From Macrophomina tecta (Eukaryota > Ascomycota > Dothideomycetes > Botryosphaeriales > Botryosphaeriaceae), in NCBI GenBank assembly GCA_024180945.1, contig JAKSGN010000041.1, positions 2,790,001-2,854,000 on the forward strand: 64,000 bases of DNA, in the 5' to 3' direction. Each line of letters begins with the position of its first letter. Position 1 is the first letter of the stretch. A model generated the notes under the pieces. It searched no databases. It was given only the letters and a program-made list of their open reading frames with translations, and was not told the DNA's origin. The translations under genes were made by a program, and so were the position numbers. Positions 31,735 through 43,818 of the stretch are shown here, piece after piece.

Positions 31735-32931
31735 ATGGCTCCCCCGGATGTGAAGGCATTCCCAGCAATCCACCTGGCCAAGTCACGCGGCCGCTCCGAT
31801 GCTGAGCTTTGGAACGAGAAACGTCTCTCCAGAGGTACCATCAGCCTGGCCATGAATGCCATGATGAGCGAGAAATACTGCCGCAAGCACGGGATGCAGA
31901 CGATCCCAGTCGAGCTTGGACACGAGATTGCCGCCTTGCTCGATCTCCAATCGCTCATCAAACTCCGCGGAGTATCTCGGCATTGGAGAGACATTGTCAA
32001 CGACTGTGAACTCCGCGAACGGATCCTCCATCCTGATCGCCGAGCTCTGCTCCAACTCTACGATGACGTAATTGAGACTCCTGGCTTCCTCAAGTCTCGT
32101 CCCGAGGTCCTTTCCAGAATTGTGCATTTCGACCGGGACAAGTATATCGGGGGCTTGCCATGCCATCCTGTCCCCTCTGCATTCGAGATGTGGATCCGGG
32201 AATGGCCTTCGAAAGCAGTCATTGGATCCACCTGGCCTGGATTCCCAGACCCAGAGAAGGAGGAGCGAAAGCACTGGTGGCGAACCAAAGCCGCCAACAA
32301 GTTGCACAAGCTCGATCACATCCCAGCTGCATTGGACAACCGTACAGCGCAGCTGCTGCTCACTGAGCAAGCACTGGAAGGCAAAGATTGGAATAGTGCA
32401 GACATCGCAGAAGACCCGGATTATCCAACTGTCCAAGTGCAGGCGGACATGCTGGAAATTGCACGGCAGGATGACCCAGACGACCTGTACGATTTCCTCG
32501 ACGGCCAGGCTTTTCTCGTCTTCCAGGGCGCAAGTTTTTTGAACGGTAAGGTGTGGACCGGTCGCGATTTCTGCATTATCGATTCCTACGACGACCGCAA
32601 GGTGCTTAGCTGGCCGGACTTCTTGAGGGGTCAGGCGGTCAAGATCGGGAAAGCCTGGGCCTGGAAACATCCGGCAGCAGCTTCCATGGAGTTGAAGCGC
32701 ATGACTGGTTTGGATCTCGGGATAAGACCGGCTGCTTTCGAGGACCGTACACGGCGCTGTCGCTGGGAGCTTGCTCCTATGTGGCGGAATCTCATTTTGA
32801 GACGACTTGTCGCGCGCGACTTGGGCCAACAACTCCCAGAGCACGAAGTCATGTTGGTGCTAGCAGCGGCTATGCCAGACATGCTCGCTGAGATAGATTG
32901 CATCGTGGGGATCGGGGAGGAGATGATCTGA
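31735..32931 (+). CDS. F-box protein
   Basis: This single-exon protein has 398 aa. Residues about 55-90 form an F-box (TIPVELGHEIAALLDLQSLI then KLRGVSRHWRDIVND), the segment that binds Skp1 in SCF ubiquitin ligases. The rest has no leucine-rich or WD repeats. It contains SMI1/KNR4-like spacing around FLVFQGASFLNGKVW and a Trp-rich segment, but no family can be claimed. An adaptor choosing substrates for ubiquitination is the general inference. The start ATGGCTCC is the first Met. Confidence 0.8.
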   Translation: MAPPDVKAFPAIHLAKSRGRSDAELWNEKRLSRGTISLAMNAMMSEKYCRKHGMQTIPVELGHEIAALLDLQSLIKLRGVSRHWRDIVNDCELRERILHPDRRALLQLYDDVIETPGFLKSRPEVLSRIVHFDRDKYIGGLPCHPVPSAFEMWIREWPSKAVIGSTWPGFPDPEKEERKHWWRTKAANKLHKLDHIPAALDNRTAQLLLTEQALEGKDWNSADIAEDPDYPTVQVQADMLEIARQDDPDDLYDFLDGQAFLVFQGASFLNGKVWTGRDFCIIDSYDDRKVLSWPDFLRGQAVKIGKAWAWKHPAAASMELKRMTGLDLGIRPAAFEDRTRRCRWELAPMWRNLILRRLVARDLGQQLPEHEVMLVLAAAMPDMLAEIDCIVGIGEEMI

Positions 32932-34154
32932 TAAAAAGGAGTCCGGGGAGGTGAACGGGTAAGGATCAGCCACCCTGTTTCAGAGCCTCGATGACTCGGC
33001 ATGCCGCTACCCGTCCCTAAAAATCAGTATTTTAGACTTCGAATCCGTGTAAGATATGATTACGTCTTGCGCCATCTCCTGGCCCGCTTTGAGTCGTAGC
33101 TTTCGGATGTATCCGCCTGGGAGAAAGGAGGTTGAATTTGGCTACGAGACTTTTTGCTTGGTTCGGTTGCTAAGCGAGGCACTGCATCGCTGCACATCCA
33201 TTACTTCTTTGGCACTTCTTTGGCAAGGACATGGCTGTCTCGAAACATAGCATGCAAAGTAGAGTATCGAGAGGCCCACAGCCACTTATAGAAACAGCAG
33301 TGTGGGCAAGTCGAACGACCGTCGCAATGTGCCAGAGACGAACAACGACCGTCCCCGGAAATCACGAAGTGATGCCCGGTGATCCCGGCTTGGAATAGGC
33401 ACTGAGTAAGTAGAGACACGCTTGCTCTCTGCTCACTGGCAACCCGGCAAACAGGCCTCTACTCCAATGACTACAGCGCGCCGTCGCACAGCTAAAGACG
33501 CCTTAAGCTTGTATTATATTGTACCCAATCTACGTCGTTCAGCAAGGCGGTCCCGTCGCCAATCTTGAAATGATCAAGGCAACGCAAGCATCTAGGATCG
33601 GCCCTGTATCCGTGCTGGAGATCCGCCACTCGATGCCCCTTGAAACGTGCTCAACTCGGCACATTTGCCATGAACCGCCAGTTTCTCCGACCTCCAAACA
33701 TCTGCCGCCGGCCGCTTGTCCTCATGTAGATGACACGATCCTCGCTGCGCCCCACGACGTTCCGTTTCTGCCAGAGGACTGCGCATCAATTCCCCCGAAA
33801 TGATCGGGAACAGGCGCCTGCTGAGGCCCGGCGGCTCGCACGCGCAGCCGAAATGCGGAAACCCCCTTCCTCGACCGCCGCGCTGACAGCGATCTTGAGT
33901 CGCTCCACCAGCCTGCCGTTTTTCTGCAGCGTCCCGGATGGCGCGTCCAGGGCCGTGTCACGCCTTCGTAGCCTTGGCTCTGTTTGATGTTTCCCTAATG
34001 CCTGCCCGACGCATGGCTTGCCGCAGGAGTACATAGGACGCGACAAGCCCGCCTGTTTCTTGTTTCTCCTTGGCCTCCATCATCCCCCTACACTCTTTCC
34101 TCTTTTGCCAGTCTTTCTTTTTTTTTTTTTTGGGTTTGAAGAGCCGCGCTCAAG
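32932..34154. other. Intergenic and rhamnogalacturonase promoter
   Basis: No gene is supported in 1.2 kb. The last 40 bases before the start include a pyrimidine tract with 14 T (34118-34131), typical of strongly expressed fungal genes. Confidence 0.45.
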
Positions 34155-35729
34155 ATGCCTTCCTTTTCCACCACTCTCGTTTCTGCGCTCGCTCTCGTGC
34201 CCGCACTGGTTGCGGGCCAGCTGTCCGGCTCCGTCGGTCCTCTCACCTCTGCCTCGGACAAGAAGGCCACAAAGACTTGCGATGTCACCGATTACGGTGC
34301 CAAGGCAGACAAGACCACTGATCTTGGCCCCGCTCTTTCTTCTGCCCACGCCGACTGCAAGTCCGGCGGTCTCATCGTCATCCCTGAGGGTGACTATGCC
34401 ATCGACACCTGGGTCCAGTTGAACGGTGGTTCCAAGTGGGCTCTCCAGATTGACGGCGTCATCTACCGTACCGGTACTGATGGCGGCAATATGGTCTTCA
34501 TCGAGCACACCAACGATGTCGAAGTCTTCTCTAGCACTGGTGCCGGTGCCTTCCAGGGCAACGGCTACGAGTTCCACAAGGATGGCTCTCTCTCTGGTCC
34601 CCGTATTCTGCGTTTCTACGATGTCTCTGACTTCTCCGTTCACGACCTGGCTCTGACTGACTCCCCCTCCTTCCACTTCTCCCTGGACACCTGCACGAAC
34701 GGCGAGATCTACAACATGGCCATCCGCGGTGGTGACCACGGCGGTCTCGATGGTATCGATGTCTGGAGTGACAACATCTGGATCCACGATGTCATGGTTA
34801 CCAACAAGGACGAGTGCGTCACCGTCAAGTCGCCCGCCCACAACGTTTTGATTGAGAACATCTACTGCAACTGGTCTGGCGGCTGCGCCTTCGGTTCGCT
34901 GGCCGGCGATACGGACATCTCTGACATCCAGTACAAGAATGTCTACACCTACAAGTCCAACCAAATGATGATGATCAAGTCCAACGGCGGGAGCGGCTCG
35001 GTCAAGAACGTTGTGCTCGAGAACTTCATCGGCAAGTCCAACGCATACTCGCTCGACATTGACCAGTACTGGGAGTCGATGGACACGGCCTCGGGCGACG
35101 GCGTCGCGCTGTCCAACTTCACCATCAACAACTGGAAGGGCACCTGCGCCAACGGCAAGCAGCGTGGGCCTGTCAAGGTCGCTTGCTCCGACAGCACGCC
35201 CTGCACCGACATCACCATCAGCGACTTCGCCATGTGGACCGAGTCTGGCGACAGCATCTTCTACAGCTGCCAGTCCGGGTACGGCGAGGGCGCGTGCCTC
35301 AAGTCCGGCAGCGGCAGCGGTTACTCGGCCACGACCACCAGCATCACGTCCGCTCCCACCGGCTACGAGGCCGACTCGATGCCCGACGACATCGATGACA
35401 GCTTCGGCTTCACCGTCTCCATCCCCATCCCGACTCTGCCGGCCAGCTACTTCCCCGGCGTCGCCCCCATCTCGCCGCTGTCCGGCGCCAAGACCGCCGA
35501 CAACGTTGCCGTCAACAGCGTCTCGACCCCGGCCGGCACGCCCGCCGCCACGCCCACGACGCCTGCTGCGTCGACACTCGTCACCTCGGCTAGGTCTTCG
35601 TCCGTCACCCCCACCGCTTCCTCCGCTCCCAAGACCTCCGCTACTCCCTCTGCCACCGCCAGCAACAGCAATGGTGGCTGGGGCGGTAACTGGGGTGGTT
35701 GGAGCAACTGGGGCCGCTGGGACAACTGA
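34155..35729 (+). CDS. Secreted rhamnogalacturonan hydrolase (GH28)
   Basis: This is an extracellular pectinase that cleaves the galacturonic acid-rhamnose backbone of rhamnogalacturonan I. It is a single exon of 524 aa. A signal peptide (residues 1-21, ending VAG) is followed by [15 protein letters not shown], the usual start of the parallel beta-helix. Catalytic-region motifs are [17 protein letters not shown] (about 197-212), [16 protein letters not shown] (216-231), SGGCAFGSL (241-249) and MMMIKSNGG (around 275). These follow the rhamnogalacturonase pattern rather than the polygalacturonase NTD/DD/GHG/RIK set. After about residue 390 a Ser/Thr/Pro/Ala-rich, probably O-glycosylated linker leads to a Trp/Gly/Asn tail ([16 protein letters not shown]). 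Plant cell-wall degradation is implied. Confidence 0.92.
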   Translation: MPSFSTTLVSALALVPALVAGQLSGSVGPLTSASDKKATKTCDVTDYGAKADKTTDLGPALSSAHADCKSGGLIVIPEGDYAIDTWVQLNGGSKWALQIDGVIYRTGTDGGNMVFIEHTNDVEVFSSTGAGAFQGNGYEFHKDGSLSGPRILRFYDVSDFSVHDLALTDSPSFHFSLDTCTNGEIYNMAIRGGDHGGLDGIDVWSDNIWIHDVMVTNKDECVTVKSPAHNVLIENIYCNWSGGCAFGSLAGDTDISDIQYKNVYTYKSNQMMMIKSNGGSGSVKNVVLENFIGKSNAYSLDIDQYWESMDTASGDGVALSNFTINNWKGTCANGKQRGPVKVACSDSTPCTDITISDFAMWTESGDSIFYSCQSGYGEGACLKSGSGSGYSATTTSITSAPTGYEADSMPDDIDDSFGFTVSIPIPTLPASYFPGVAPISPLSGAKTADNVAVNSVSTPAGTPAATPTTPAASTLVTSARSSSVTPTASSAPKTSATPSATASNSNGGWGGNWGGWSNWGRWDN

Positions 35730-36891
35730 GCTAGCTGTTGCTAACGGTGTTTGATGACAGACGCACGACTGCTTAGAACAGCGGCACCGATGAATGAAAG
35801 AGGAGATCCCGAAAAGACGAGACGAGCGAAAAACTAAAAAGTCACTAGACATTCATGAGTGCTGCCTCTCAGACTCGCATTTTCTTGTTCCATAGTTTTT
35901 CTTTTTTTCTTTTTTTTTTCTTTTTTAGGAATTTCTTTTTTAAAGATATTTCATTACCGTCGTCCCGCAGTCTGTCTTTCTGTCCTCCCCCAGCGCGGTC
36001 CGACGACGACGAAGGGGCGGCGGCTTGTGTATAGCTTTTACAATAGCGAATTTTATAACTGTCCGGCAAATCTGGAGCATCCAAACAACCCTCTACCAAG
36101 ATTCGTAACGAACCTAGATCCCCACGACATCGCCCCCCCTGAAGGCAGTGGTCTAATAACGGGTAAAATCTCCTTTCTTCAATCTCCCTTCCCCTAAACT
36201 CGATCTCAACACATTTCCTCTCGGCCCCCGAGCCCTGACCTCCGACCCCATCTGTACCCACGGCGCAAACCACTCACACCCCCCCCACCAACAATAACAT
36301 CACTCCACCCCGGAATACCAACTGAGCAGAAATACGGCGCCCTTCCCCCACCCCCTCAAGACAAAAAAAAAAGAGGTCAGAGCGAAACAAGAAACGGCAA
36401 TGCGCATGGTGGAACATATGGGGACCTAAAACGCTGCGAGTTAGAAGGCGTGTAAGACCCCCGGAAAGGAGAGAAATAACGATGTGCAAAAGCCCTTATT
36501 CATGCGGTTCGAAGGAATGACTTGCAAGTTGCAGGACACCTTTAGTGAAGAGCTAAAGAAAACGCTCTCAAATTGCCTCCCCTAATTCTCCCCTAATCAT
36601 CTTGTGAGAAACAAATTCCACCGGAGAAGATCGGTGCAGGTATAGTAGTAGTATTACATCAGCCAAGCCCAAGTCAGTCAGCCCTACTCTGCCGTACCTG
36701 CAGGTACGTAAATGCAGGTCAACAATCTCCCGGAGAAGGCTTTTCTTGACAAAATCTGGTCATTGCATCATTCAATGAAGAAAAACATATGGGAACCCGT
36801 TAAATCATGGCCGCTGGTGTCTACCCCTTAACGCCGCCACGCCCCTCTAATGGACTGAACGAGAAAGACACTCTTCTTTCAGACTGATCTC
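35730..36891. other. Convergent intergenic region
   Basis: This 1.16-kb spacer between two convergent genes contains several poly(T) and poly(A) strings (35888-35945, 36361-36372) and no supported gene. Confidence 0.5.
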
Positions 36892-38257
36892 TCAGTCCAT
36901 ACCGACGAACTTGAACCAGTTGGGTCGACAGTCTTCCTTGTTGAGCCAAGCCTCGCCATCAGTGAACTTGCCGGCGGTGCAGCCCTTGCACTTAGGAGAA
37001 GTGGGGCAGTTGAAGAAGGGAATGTGCTGGTAGCCGATATCGCGGAACCTGAGTAATCTTGATGTTAGCGTAAGCTTAAATATTTCGCACGCGAATAACG
37101 TACCAGTGGATCTTGCTCTTATCCTCGAACATGCCCAGCGCAATTGAATGCACGGGCGCGTCGCCCCAGCGCTCATAGAAGAAGCCGCCGGAGCGATCCA
37201 GGTGCTGGAAGTACTCCTCGTACTCACGGCTGCGCCAGAAGTTCATGTCGCCGACCTCGAAGTTGCTCCAGAAGTGGCAGGTGCTGTAGCCGTTGGCGAG
37301 GAGGTTGTGCTGCTCGCGGCGCTTGCTGTCGGTGAGCCAGTCCATGGCGTTGTTCTTGTGCAGGTACTGCGCGTGGTTGTCGCTGGCCAGAAACTTCATC
37401 GTCTCGGGCCAGAGTGTTGTCACGCTCTGCGGGCTGTCGTACAGATTGATGGTGAAGCCGTAGGTCTTGTTGTGGTCCTCCATCCAGCGAAAGACGTCGT
37501 AGTCGACGTCGCAGAAGAAGTGCACGTGCGGCTCGACACGCCAGTACCAGCGGTAGTTCTGGAGGGCGGGATGCTTGTAGAACATGCCGCTGTTCCAGCG
37601 ACACATCTGGTGGTAGGACAGCTTGTCGGCGTATTGGACGTCCTGCTCCTTCAGCACCTCGGCGGATTCGTGGAAGAGGTCCATGTTTATCCAGGACGGA
37701 ACTTCCCAATGTTCTTTGGGGACGAGTTCTGCAGTCCTCCGTCAGTATCCGGCCTGCCATGGTCTAGCAGTCGCGCCACTCTTGCCACGTACCGTAGCGG
37801 ACCTGAGCCTTGGTGGCGGCACTCGTCTTCCGCTTGAATTCCTCATCGAAGGGCTCGTCATTGAAGAAAGTCCACGGATAGTTGAATTTGTGGTTCCATG
37901 TCCTCTCCAGATCCCTCATGGACATCAGCATGTCATCCAGCTCCCTGTTGCGCACGAGGGCAATGATGGTGGCGTTGATGCGGTCGGAATTGGGGTTATC
38001 GGGCGCATAGTTGTTTCCCTCGACTCGGCGCAGCGGCTCGGCAGGTTCACCGGAAGCTGGAATGATGTCAGAGACGGCGACGGGGATGGGGGCGCGGTGT
38101 GCTCACGATCAGACTGCGGGTCCTTGGTCCAGTCCTCGATCTTGTTGGAGGAGGGCAGCGACAGCGACGACGGGCCCTTGAAGGCCTGCAGCAGGACGAA
38201 AACGAAGAGCACGAGGGAGACGGCGGCCAGGGCGCGCATGCCCCGGGGAAGCGCCAT
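36892..38257 (-). CDS. GT15 alpha-1,2-mannosyltransferase (Kre2/Mnt1 family)
   Basis: This is a Golgi enzyme that adds alpha-1,2-mannose to O- and N-glycans from GDP-mannose. Four exons are deduced: 38257-38107, 38056-37793, 37728-37104 and 37048-36892, giving 398 aa, close to yeast Kre2 (442) minus its stem. It is a type II protein with one signal-anchor helix (AAVSLVLFVFVLLQAF, residues about 10-27). The catalytic domain begins NATIIALVRNRELDDML and contains YHQMCRWNSGMFYKHPAL, WRVEPHVHFFCDVDYDVF and the family signature YSTCHFWSNFEVGDMNFWR. The C terminus has a Cys pair region (FNCPTSPKCKGC). Yeast has nine paralogues, so the exact orthologue is not assigned. Confidence 0.95.
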
Positions 38258-38491
38258 GGTGTAGGATGGATGGAGGGAAGAATGAGGCTAGCGGAGGGAG
38301 CAAGAGATTGCCTGGCCTTCTCTCCTCGCCCAGGGCATGTCCTGCGTATGCCCGGCAGCAGGCAGCGCGCCCATGCAAGGGTCCCACGTTCGCCCGCGGT
38401 TTCTCCGGCGCGCGCCGACGCGTCTCCCCGGCCGTGCGCGTAAGCACCCAACGACTTCATCACCACCGCAAGATGTGATGCCCCATGCAAC
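38258..38491. promoter_or_regulatory. Divergent promoter region GT15 / GCP5
   Basis: Only 234 bp separate the two start codons, so the genes share a compact bidirectional promoter. No specific motif was assigned. Confidence 0.5.
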
Positions 38492-41333
38492 ATGGCCCAT
38501 GCTGCCAGCCTGAACGCCGCCGCCACTGAGCTGATCTACAAGATAGCTGGGTCCTCTGCGTCGGTGAGTGCGCGCGCCATTCTGGCCCCTTGGTCTGCCG
38601 CTCACGCTCCAGGAGGATCACCCGCGCAAGTTCCGCAAAACAAAAGACGCCGTCCTGAGAGGCCTCCGCGCCCAGCAGTGGCAGCGCGTCAATCAGTTCG
38701 ACGTCCAGGCCAGCTATGAAGGCCTTGTCGAGAAGTTCATCGTCCTGGACCGCGAGGATTTGGCCGAAGCCCTGGAGAGCCGCCTTAGAGAGCTGACGAG
38801 ACACACGACACGATGGACCCCGGAAATCTTGGCCTTGTTCTTGAGTCTATCGGACCGTCCAGTGGAGAAGGCCAAGGTCGAGGACCTCGAAAAGCTTAAG
38901 CTTCCTGAGGGGCCTCCAGAGCTCACGTGGGCCGACATCATTGCTGAGGATCCGCTGGACGAGGAAGGCATCTGGGACGACGTCGATTACGCTGCTGAAT
39001 CTTCCGACGATGAACCCGCTTCGAAACAGAGGAAGCGTGCGGCTACCAGAGATGCCACGCCCGTATCATCAGTAGTCGACGAGGACGAGTTCACTGCTGC
39101 TGCCGAGGCTTGTATTATCTCACCCGATCCAGCCGCCCTGGAAGTGATCAGTGATGCCCAGTTCTGGCGCCAAGAGCACAAACGGGACTCTTTCATGGCA
39201 AAGCCAGAGCGCCACATCACCGAACTCCAAGCTGTCCGGGAGACGTTGTTCATGCTGTGTGGCCTACCCACTTCTCTATTTGCCTTGAACAAGGACCTGA
39301 AGAAGGTCGAATTCTCCAAGAGATACGCTCTGACTCATGCTATGATACCAACGTGGCAGGATCAACTCCAGCACGTAGCCACAACAGGGACCACGCTATT
39401 GCAGCTCAGATCCTGGATCAAATTGGAGCCATCGATTGCACTGTTGCAGACTTTCAGAGCAGCCGTGATAGAGGAACTTAGGGGCTTTGACAAGTACATT
39501 GCGCAACTACAGAAATGCTGTCTTGGGTCCACCAATCAAGTGACAGTCAGTCTTATCCAGATTGCCACCAGTATCCAATCACGAGCAAATCCGTTGCTGC
39601 GCCTGAGAAGGCTAATTAGCCAAGCTTCACAAAGTACTCAGCGTAGTCCTTTCGTCTTATTGGAGGGCCTTTTTGAAGAAATAAATATGGTCCAGATGGC
39701 GGGAGATGCTGAACTATTTCCTTGCCTAACGCGGATCTTCTTCCAATGCTTGCAGACCTATCTGAAGCCCATCAGAAGGTGGATGGAGGAAGGCGAGCTG
39801 GCTGTGGACGATCAGATTTTCTTTGTCGGCACCGTGGATAAAAGCAGCGAAGCCTCATCGCTATGGCACGATCAATACATCCTTCGGCAGAGCGCCGTTG
39901 GGAAGTTACACGCGCCCAGCTTCTTGCACTTCGCAGCAAAGAAGATCTTCAACTCTGGCAAGAGCGTCGTGTTTTTGAAAGAATTAGGGCAATATGACTC
40001 AGATGCTTCTGCAGGTATTGAGCCTCGTCTTGATATTGAGTCGGTTTGCGGGCCAGGTATCTTCGACTCTGCTTCTATTCCTCTTGCGCCATTCTCGGAA
40101 CTCTTCACCCAGGCTTTCGAAGCCTGGATACGCAGCAAGTACACATTCGCTTCTTCGATTTTGCGCGAGAGGCTCTTTTCAGGCTATGGCCTTTGGGATT
40201 GCATCGACGCATTAGAATTCATATACCTGTCCAAGGATGGCTCTCTCATGCAGGCTTTCGCTGACACTATCTTTGAGAAGCTGGATCGCGGACGTAGTGG
40301 CTGGAATGACCGCTACGTTATGAGCGAAATCGTCAGAAGCATTTACAGCACTGTTCCCAGTGTCCAGTCTGACAAGCTTGCAGTACGGACAGTTGCCCTC
40401 AAGGACAAGGGTGCGAGTCCGCGCAGCGTCAAGGCTCTCTCTGCCATTGCAGTCGACTACTTCCTACCCTGGCACATTGTCAACGTCATCCAGCGCCATT
40501 CCACCTCGACGTATCAGCGCGTCTTCGTCTTCCTCCTTCAAGTATATCGCGCTCGCTACGTTCTCCGCACCATGTCCCTCTGGCGTAGCACCAGCGCTCT
40601 CCACCGGAATTCTTCACAATACCGAAGATCCTACTCTGATGGCACGCACGTGCAATACTATCTTCGACACCGCCTCCTCTGGCTCACCGACATCATCCAC
40701 TCCTACATCACCGAAACCGTCATCGCCGCTTCTACCACTCATCTCCGCAAAGAAATGGCCGCAGCTGACGACATTGACGTCATGGCCGCTGTTCATGCCG
40801 AGTACATCAAGACAATCGAGGAACGCTGTCTACTTTCCCAGCGCTTGGCGCCCATTCACAGCGCGATAATTGAACTTCTGGACCTTTGCGTTGAGTTCGC
40901 AGATCTGAGGAGCGAAGAGGCTGGGGAGACGGATTTCAAGTCTTCGGTCCGGTCAAATGGGTCCGGAAATGGTGACAGGAGGAAGAGTGGGGGGCGGAAG
41001 AGACCTGAGAATAAAAAAAGGCGGGTGAGTGGGCTGCAAGTCGCTCTAGCGGAGGTCTCAGACTCGTCATCTGAAGATGAGGATGCTGGTGAGGGAGAGG
41101 ACGGTATTAATGAGAAGTCGAAGGAGGGAAGGGCAAGAGCGAAGTCGCGTGGGTCGATGCAAGAGAAATTATATCGGATAAAGGGGTCTTTCGAGCAGCA
41201 TTTCGGGTTCGCGATGGCGGGGCTGAGGGGTGTGAGTAGGGCAGGTGGGGAGAGATGTTGGGAGATGTTGGCTGAGAGATTGGAATGGGAGAGCGCGCAG
41301 GGCAAGACTGGGGGTAATGGAAATGACAGGTAG
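38492..41333 (+). CDS. GCP5: Gamma-tubulin complex component (Spc97/Spc98 family, GCP5-like)
   Basis: This is a microtubule-nucleation factor at the spindle pole body. Two exons are deduced, 38492-38563 and 38613-41333, giving 930 aa. The small first exon supplies the helical start and joins in phase 0 as SSAS-EDHPRKFRK. N-terminal features fit fungal GCP5: QVNQFDVQASYEGLVEKF-like region, DRPVEKAKVEDLEKLKLP, and LTWADIIAEDPLDEEGIWDD. GRIP1-like segments follow (ELQAVRETLFMLCGLPTSLF). The C-terminal GRIP2 half includes the LRTMSLWR region and YIKTIEERCLLSQRLAP. The extreme C terminus is acidic, then Lys/Arg-rich, with a putative nuclear signal (RPENKKRR). GCP6 is the main alternative. Confidence 0.82.
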
Positions 41334-41775
41334 GACATGTGACACGCTATTGTGAATACCTGAATGTGCGCTCTGGTCCCTTCCGCATCACTGATTTCGC
41401 AGACATGACGACCGTGCCACCCCACGATACAAATATGCTCAACTCCATCTGTAATGCTCATGCATCTTTCAAGATGACTCATCCCGCAACATCTGGGGGG
41501 AAGCAGAGGTCAAATGTGTTACCACACGGATGTTCTGCTCCTATCCGGCTTGTACATGGCTCATCTCAAGCGATTTTATTTATTTCTTTTTTAGACATGG
41601 ACACGCCAGAATAACAGGCGGACGTGAGTGCTCGATTCTATCCCAGTTTCACGTTTCGGTTTGACTGCTTCAACTCCTCTTGATAATTCGGCCCCCATTT
41701 TGCCATACTTTCCGGTTGCACGTTCAAGAATATCCGCACCACCGCAGAAAAACAACCCTCCTCCACCCTCTACAG
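41334..41775. other. Convergent spacer
   Basis: No gene is supported in these 442 bases between convergent stops. Confidence 0.5.
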
Positions 41776-43089
41776 TCAGAAACCCCCGGCCAACGCACCA
41801 ACCTGCTCCTCTGTCCCAACCACCATGCTGACAAACACCCTATCCCTCCCGCCCATGCACCCCACTGTCGGCGCCGCATAACACGGCCCGTACCCTGCGC
41901 CCTTCATCCAGACGGCCATCTCCCCCCGCTCCGGCGCAAACACAGCGACCTCTTGTGCGCCGCCACGGCCAACGTCCGGGAACCACGCCCCCGCCACCAT
42001 AACATTCATAACTTTGGCCATTTCATCACGCGAAAACAGCGTACCAGGTCCCGCGAGCGGCGCCATGATACGAATGGGCGGAGGCGCCGGGCATGGCGGA
42101 CAAGAGCTGGAGGATATCTCGTATGGTGAGCGCGGCTTGGCGGGACGGTCGAACCGCAAGGGCGGGATTGGCGGCTCGAAGTCAGCGAAGTCGTCGCCGG
42201 GGGAGAGGGTGCAGGATGTTGGAGTAGTAGGCGAGGTGAATTGGCCCGGCGGGCTGGATATGTAGCCAGGTGGAGTGGAGTGATTGGAATTGAGGGTGTT
42301 GGTGCGGAGGACGTCCACGTGGAGATTGCGACGGTGGCCGCTCGGTGAAGGACCGGGTGGTTCCTCATCACTGGAATCGGCCAAACCGCTCTGTCTCCTA
42401 CTGCTGGGAGGTGTTGCTGGCGTGGGGGGTTCGTCATCCGGGGACTGGTATGAAGATGGACGGCGATATGAGCTGAGGAGATCTTTGGTAGCTGAAGATG
42501 ATGTGGCCACAGCATCTGTGTGCTCTGCAGTCCACCACTCGGTGTGCCAACAGAGGTCTGCGACGCCCAGGACTTGGATATCTTTAAACTTGACCGCTCT
42601 GATGGTGAGTGCATAGTATGCCCTCTTGTTCGTCCCGTCACTGTTACCGTCTCCAACCCACAGATTGTCCACGCACTTCAACAGTTTCGTCAATGGTGTC
42701 CAGAATGCATCGTTCAGGTTGTATCCTTTCAAGTTTTGCTTGACCCAGTCTTGGAGCTTCACCACCTCAACTCCGTCGTTTGAAAGCGGAGGCTTGTAGG
42801 TGCAGTCATCGTGAACCGCATCTGCTAGTATGTCATCTGATGAGGCGTTCGAGGATTTTCCAAGTGCGTTGAAAAGAGTGGAGGGATGTTTGTCGGGATG
42901 GCTTGGTAGGTACTTTTCGTTGTCGTCTTGTGTAAGGTCGAGTGCACGTCCGCGGTAGACGAAGTCGCAAGTACCGGCGGTGCTAATAAGAGAGCATTTG
43001 CTGCCATTAGAATCGTATGTGAGGATTACGGGGTCAGCGCCGTTCGTGAGTAAGGGAGGATCGAGAGGAAGATCAGTGTTGTGTATCAT
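41776..43089 (-). CDS. Hypothetical protein, Ser/Pro-rich centre
   Basis: The family is not recognised. It is a single exon of 437 aa from ATG 43089. The N-terminal third looks folded (DPVILTYDSNGSKCSLIST; CDFVYRGRALDLTQDD; VEVVKLQDWVKQNLKGYNLN). It is followed by a conserved-looking strand/helix pair (RAYYALTIRAVKFKDIQVLG, LCWHTEWWTAEHT). Residues about 210-345 are Pro/Ser/Thr-rich and probably disordered. The C terminus folds again, with GAWFPDVGRGGAQEVAVFAP and GTEEQVGALAG. There is no signal peptide, membrane helix or catalytic motif. Composition and length support a real gene; function is unknown. Confidence 0.6.
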   Translation of the reverse strand: MIHNTDLPLDPPLLTNGADPVILTYDSNGSKCSLISTAGTCDFVYRGRALDLTQDDNEKYLPSHPDKHPSTLFNALGKSSNASSDDILADAVHDDCTYKPPLSNDGVEVVKLQDWVKQNLKGYNLNDAFWTPLTKLLKCVDNLWVGDGNSDGTNKRAYYALTIRAVKFKDIQVLGVADLCWHTEWWTAEHTDAVATSSSATKDLLSSYRRPSSYQSPDDEPPTPATPPSSRRQSGLADSSDEEPPGPSPSGHRRNLHVDVLRTNTLNSNHSTPPGYISSPPGQFTSPTTPTSCTLSPGDDFADFEPPIPPLRFDRPAKPRSPYEISSSSCPPCPAPPPIRIMAPLAGPGTLFSRDEMAKVMNVMVAGAWFPDVGRGGAQEVAVFAPERGEMAVWMKGAGYGPCYAAPTVGCMGGRDRVFVSMVVGTEEQVGALAGGF

Positions 43090-43818
43090 TATTCCAGCTC
43101 CGAGGCGTACTGATTTACCCGGGGGCGATTGAATAATATATGCGATTTCAAGTAAGTTGTGACGAAGGAATCTCGGCCGGCGTGCGTAGTTGTTTTATAC
43201 CAAGAGAAGGCAAGGCTGTGGATCGACGACAGGTGATTGGCAAGAACGAAAAAAAAAAAAAAAAGAGCAAGTGAAAGGATAGAAGGTTCGACATGGGCAG
43301 GCACCGAATGCCTAGGCAACCGCCTCCTCTGCGCACTTTGGTCGCTCCTGGAAAGTTGGAGCTCTCCCACGAGCTCATCGAGAACCATCATAAAAAAGTA
43401 AACGAAGAAAGAAACAATTGGAACATTCGTAAAAGGTAGCTAACCGTTGAAATTGATTAGCATGGAAATCTCTGTGACTGCTGCAGCCTCCATGCGTAGC
43501 TGTACTGTTCACTGAGGCTTATGCTTCTATCCTCCGGGCGAGTTGATGTCTATAGAAGGAATTCTCGTTTCAAGAGACGGAAAATCACCCATGAGCCGGC
43601 CAGAGCACGCGGTGGGAAAAGCTCGATATACCTCCGCCAGAAGATACGTCATCCCTTACAGCTCTTACCATCTCTTTATTAGAAATTGCGTTGTGGTTTC
43701 CAGCCTGAAATTGGTCCACTGGGATGGTCTTGGGGTATCAGATTCGTCAAAGGATCACGTCGAAGTGCCGCTCTCCCTTTCCCCTCCAAACCGCAGTTTC
43801 TCCAATCTCATGCCTTAG
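43090..43818. other. Promoter of the hypothetical gene and YIH1 3' end
   Basis: No gene is supported in 729 bases. A 16-A homopolymer (43249-43264, poly(T) on the gene's strand) lies about 160 bp upstream of the start at 43089. Confidence 0.45.
43249..43264 (+). repeat. Poly(A) tract, 16 nt
   Basis: Uninterrupted run of A in the promoter of the - strand gene starting at 43089; such tracts exclude nucleosomes in fungal promoters. Confidence 0.85.

Noticed and set aside
31783..32844. 353-codon - strand ORF
   Set aside because: Antisense to the F-box gene; no domain of its own.
34080..35852. 590-codon antisense ORF opposite the rhamnogalacturonase
   Set aside because: It is Gly/Val/Asp/Arg-rich with no domain; it is a by-product of the strong codon bias of the GH28 gene on the other strand.
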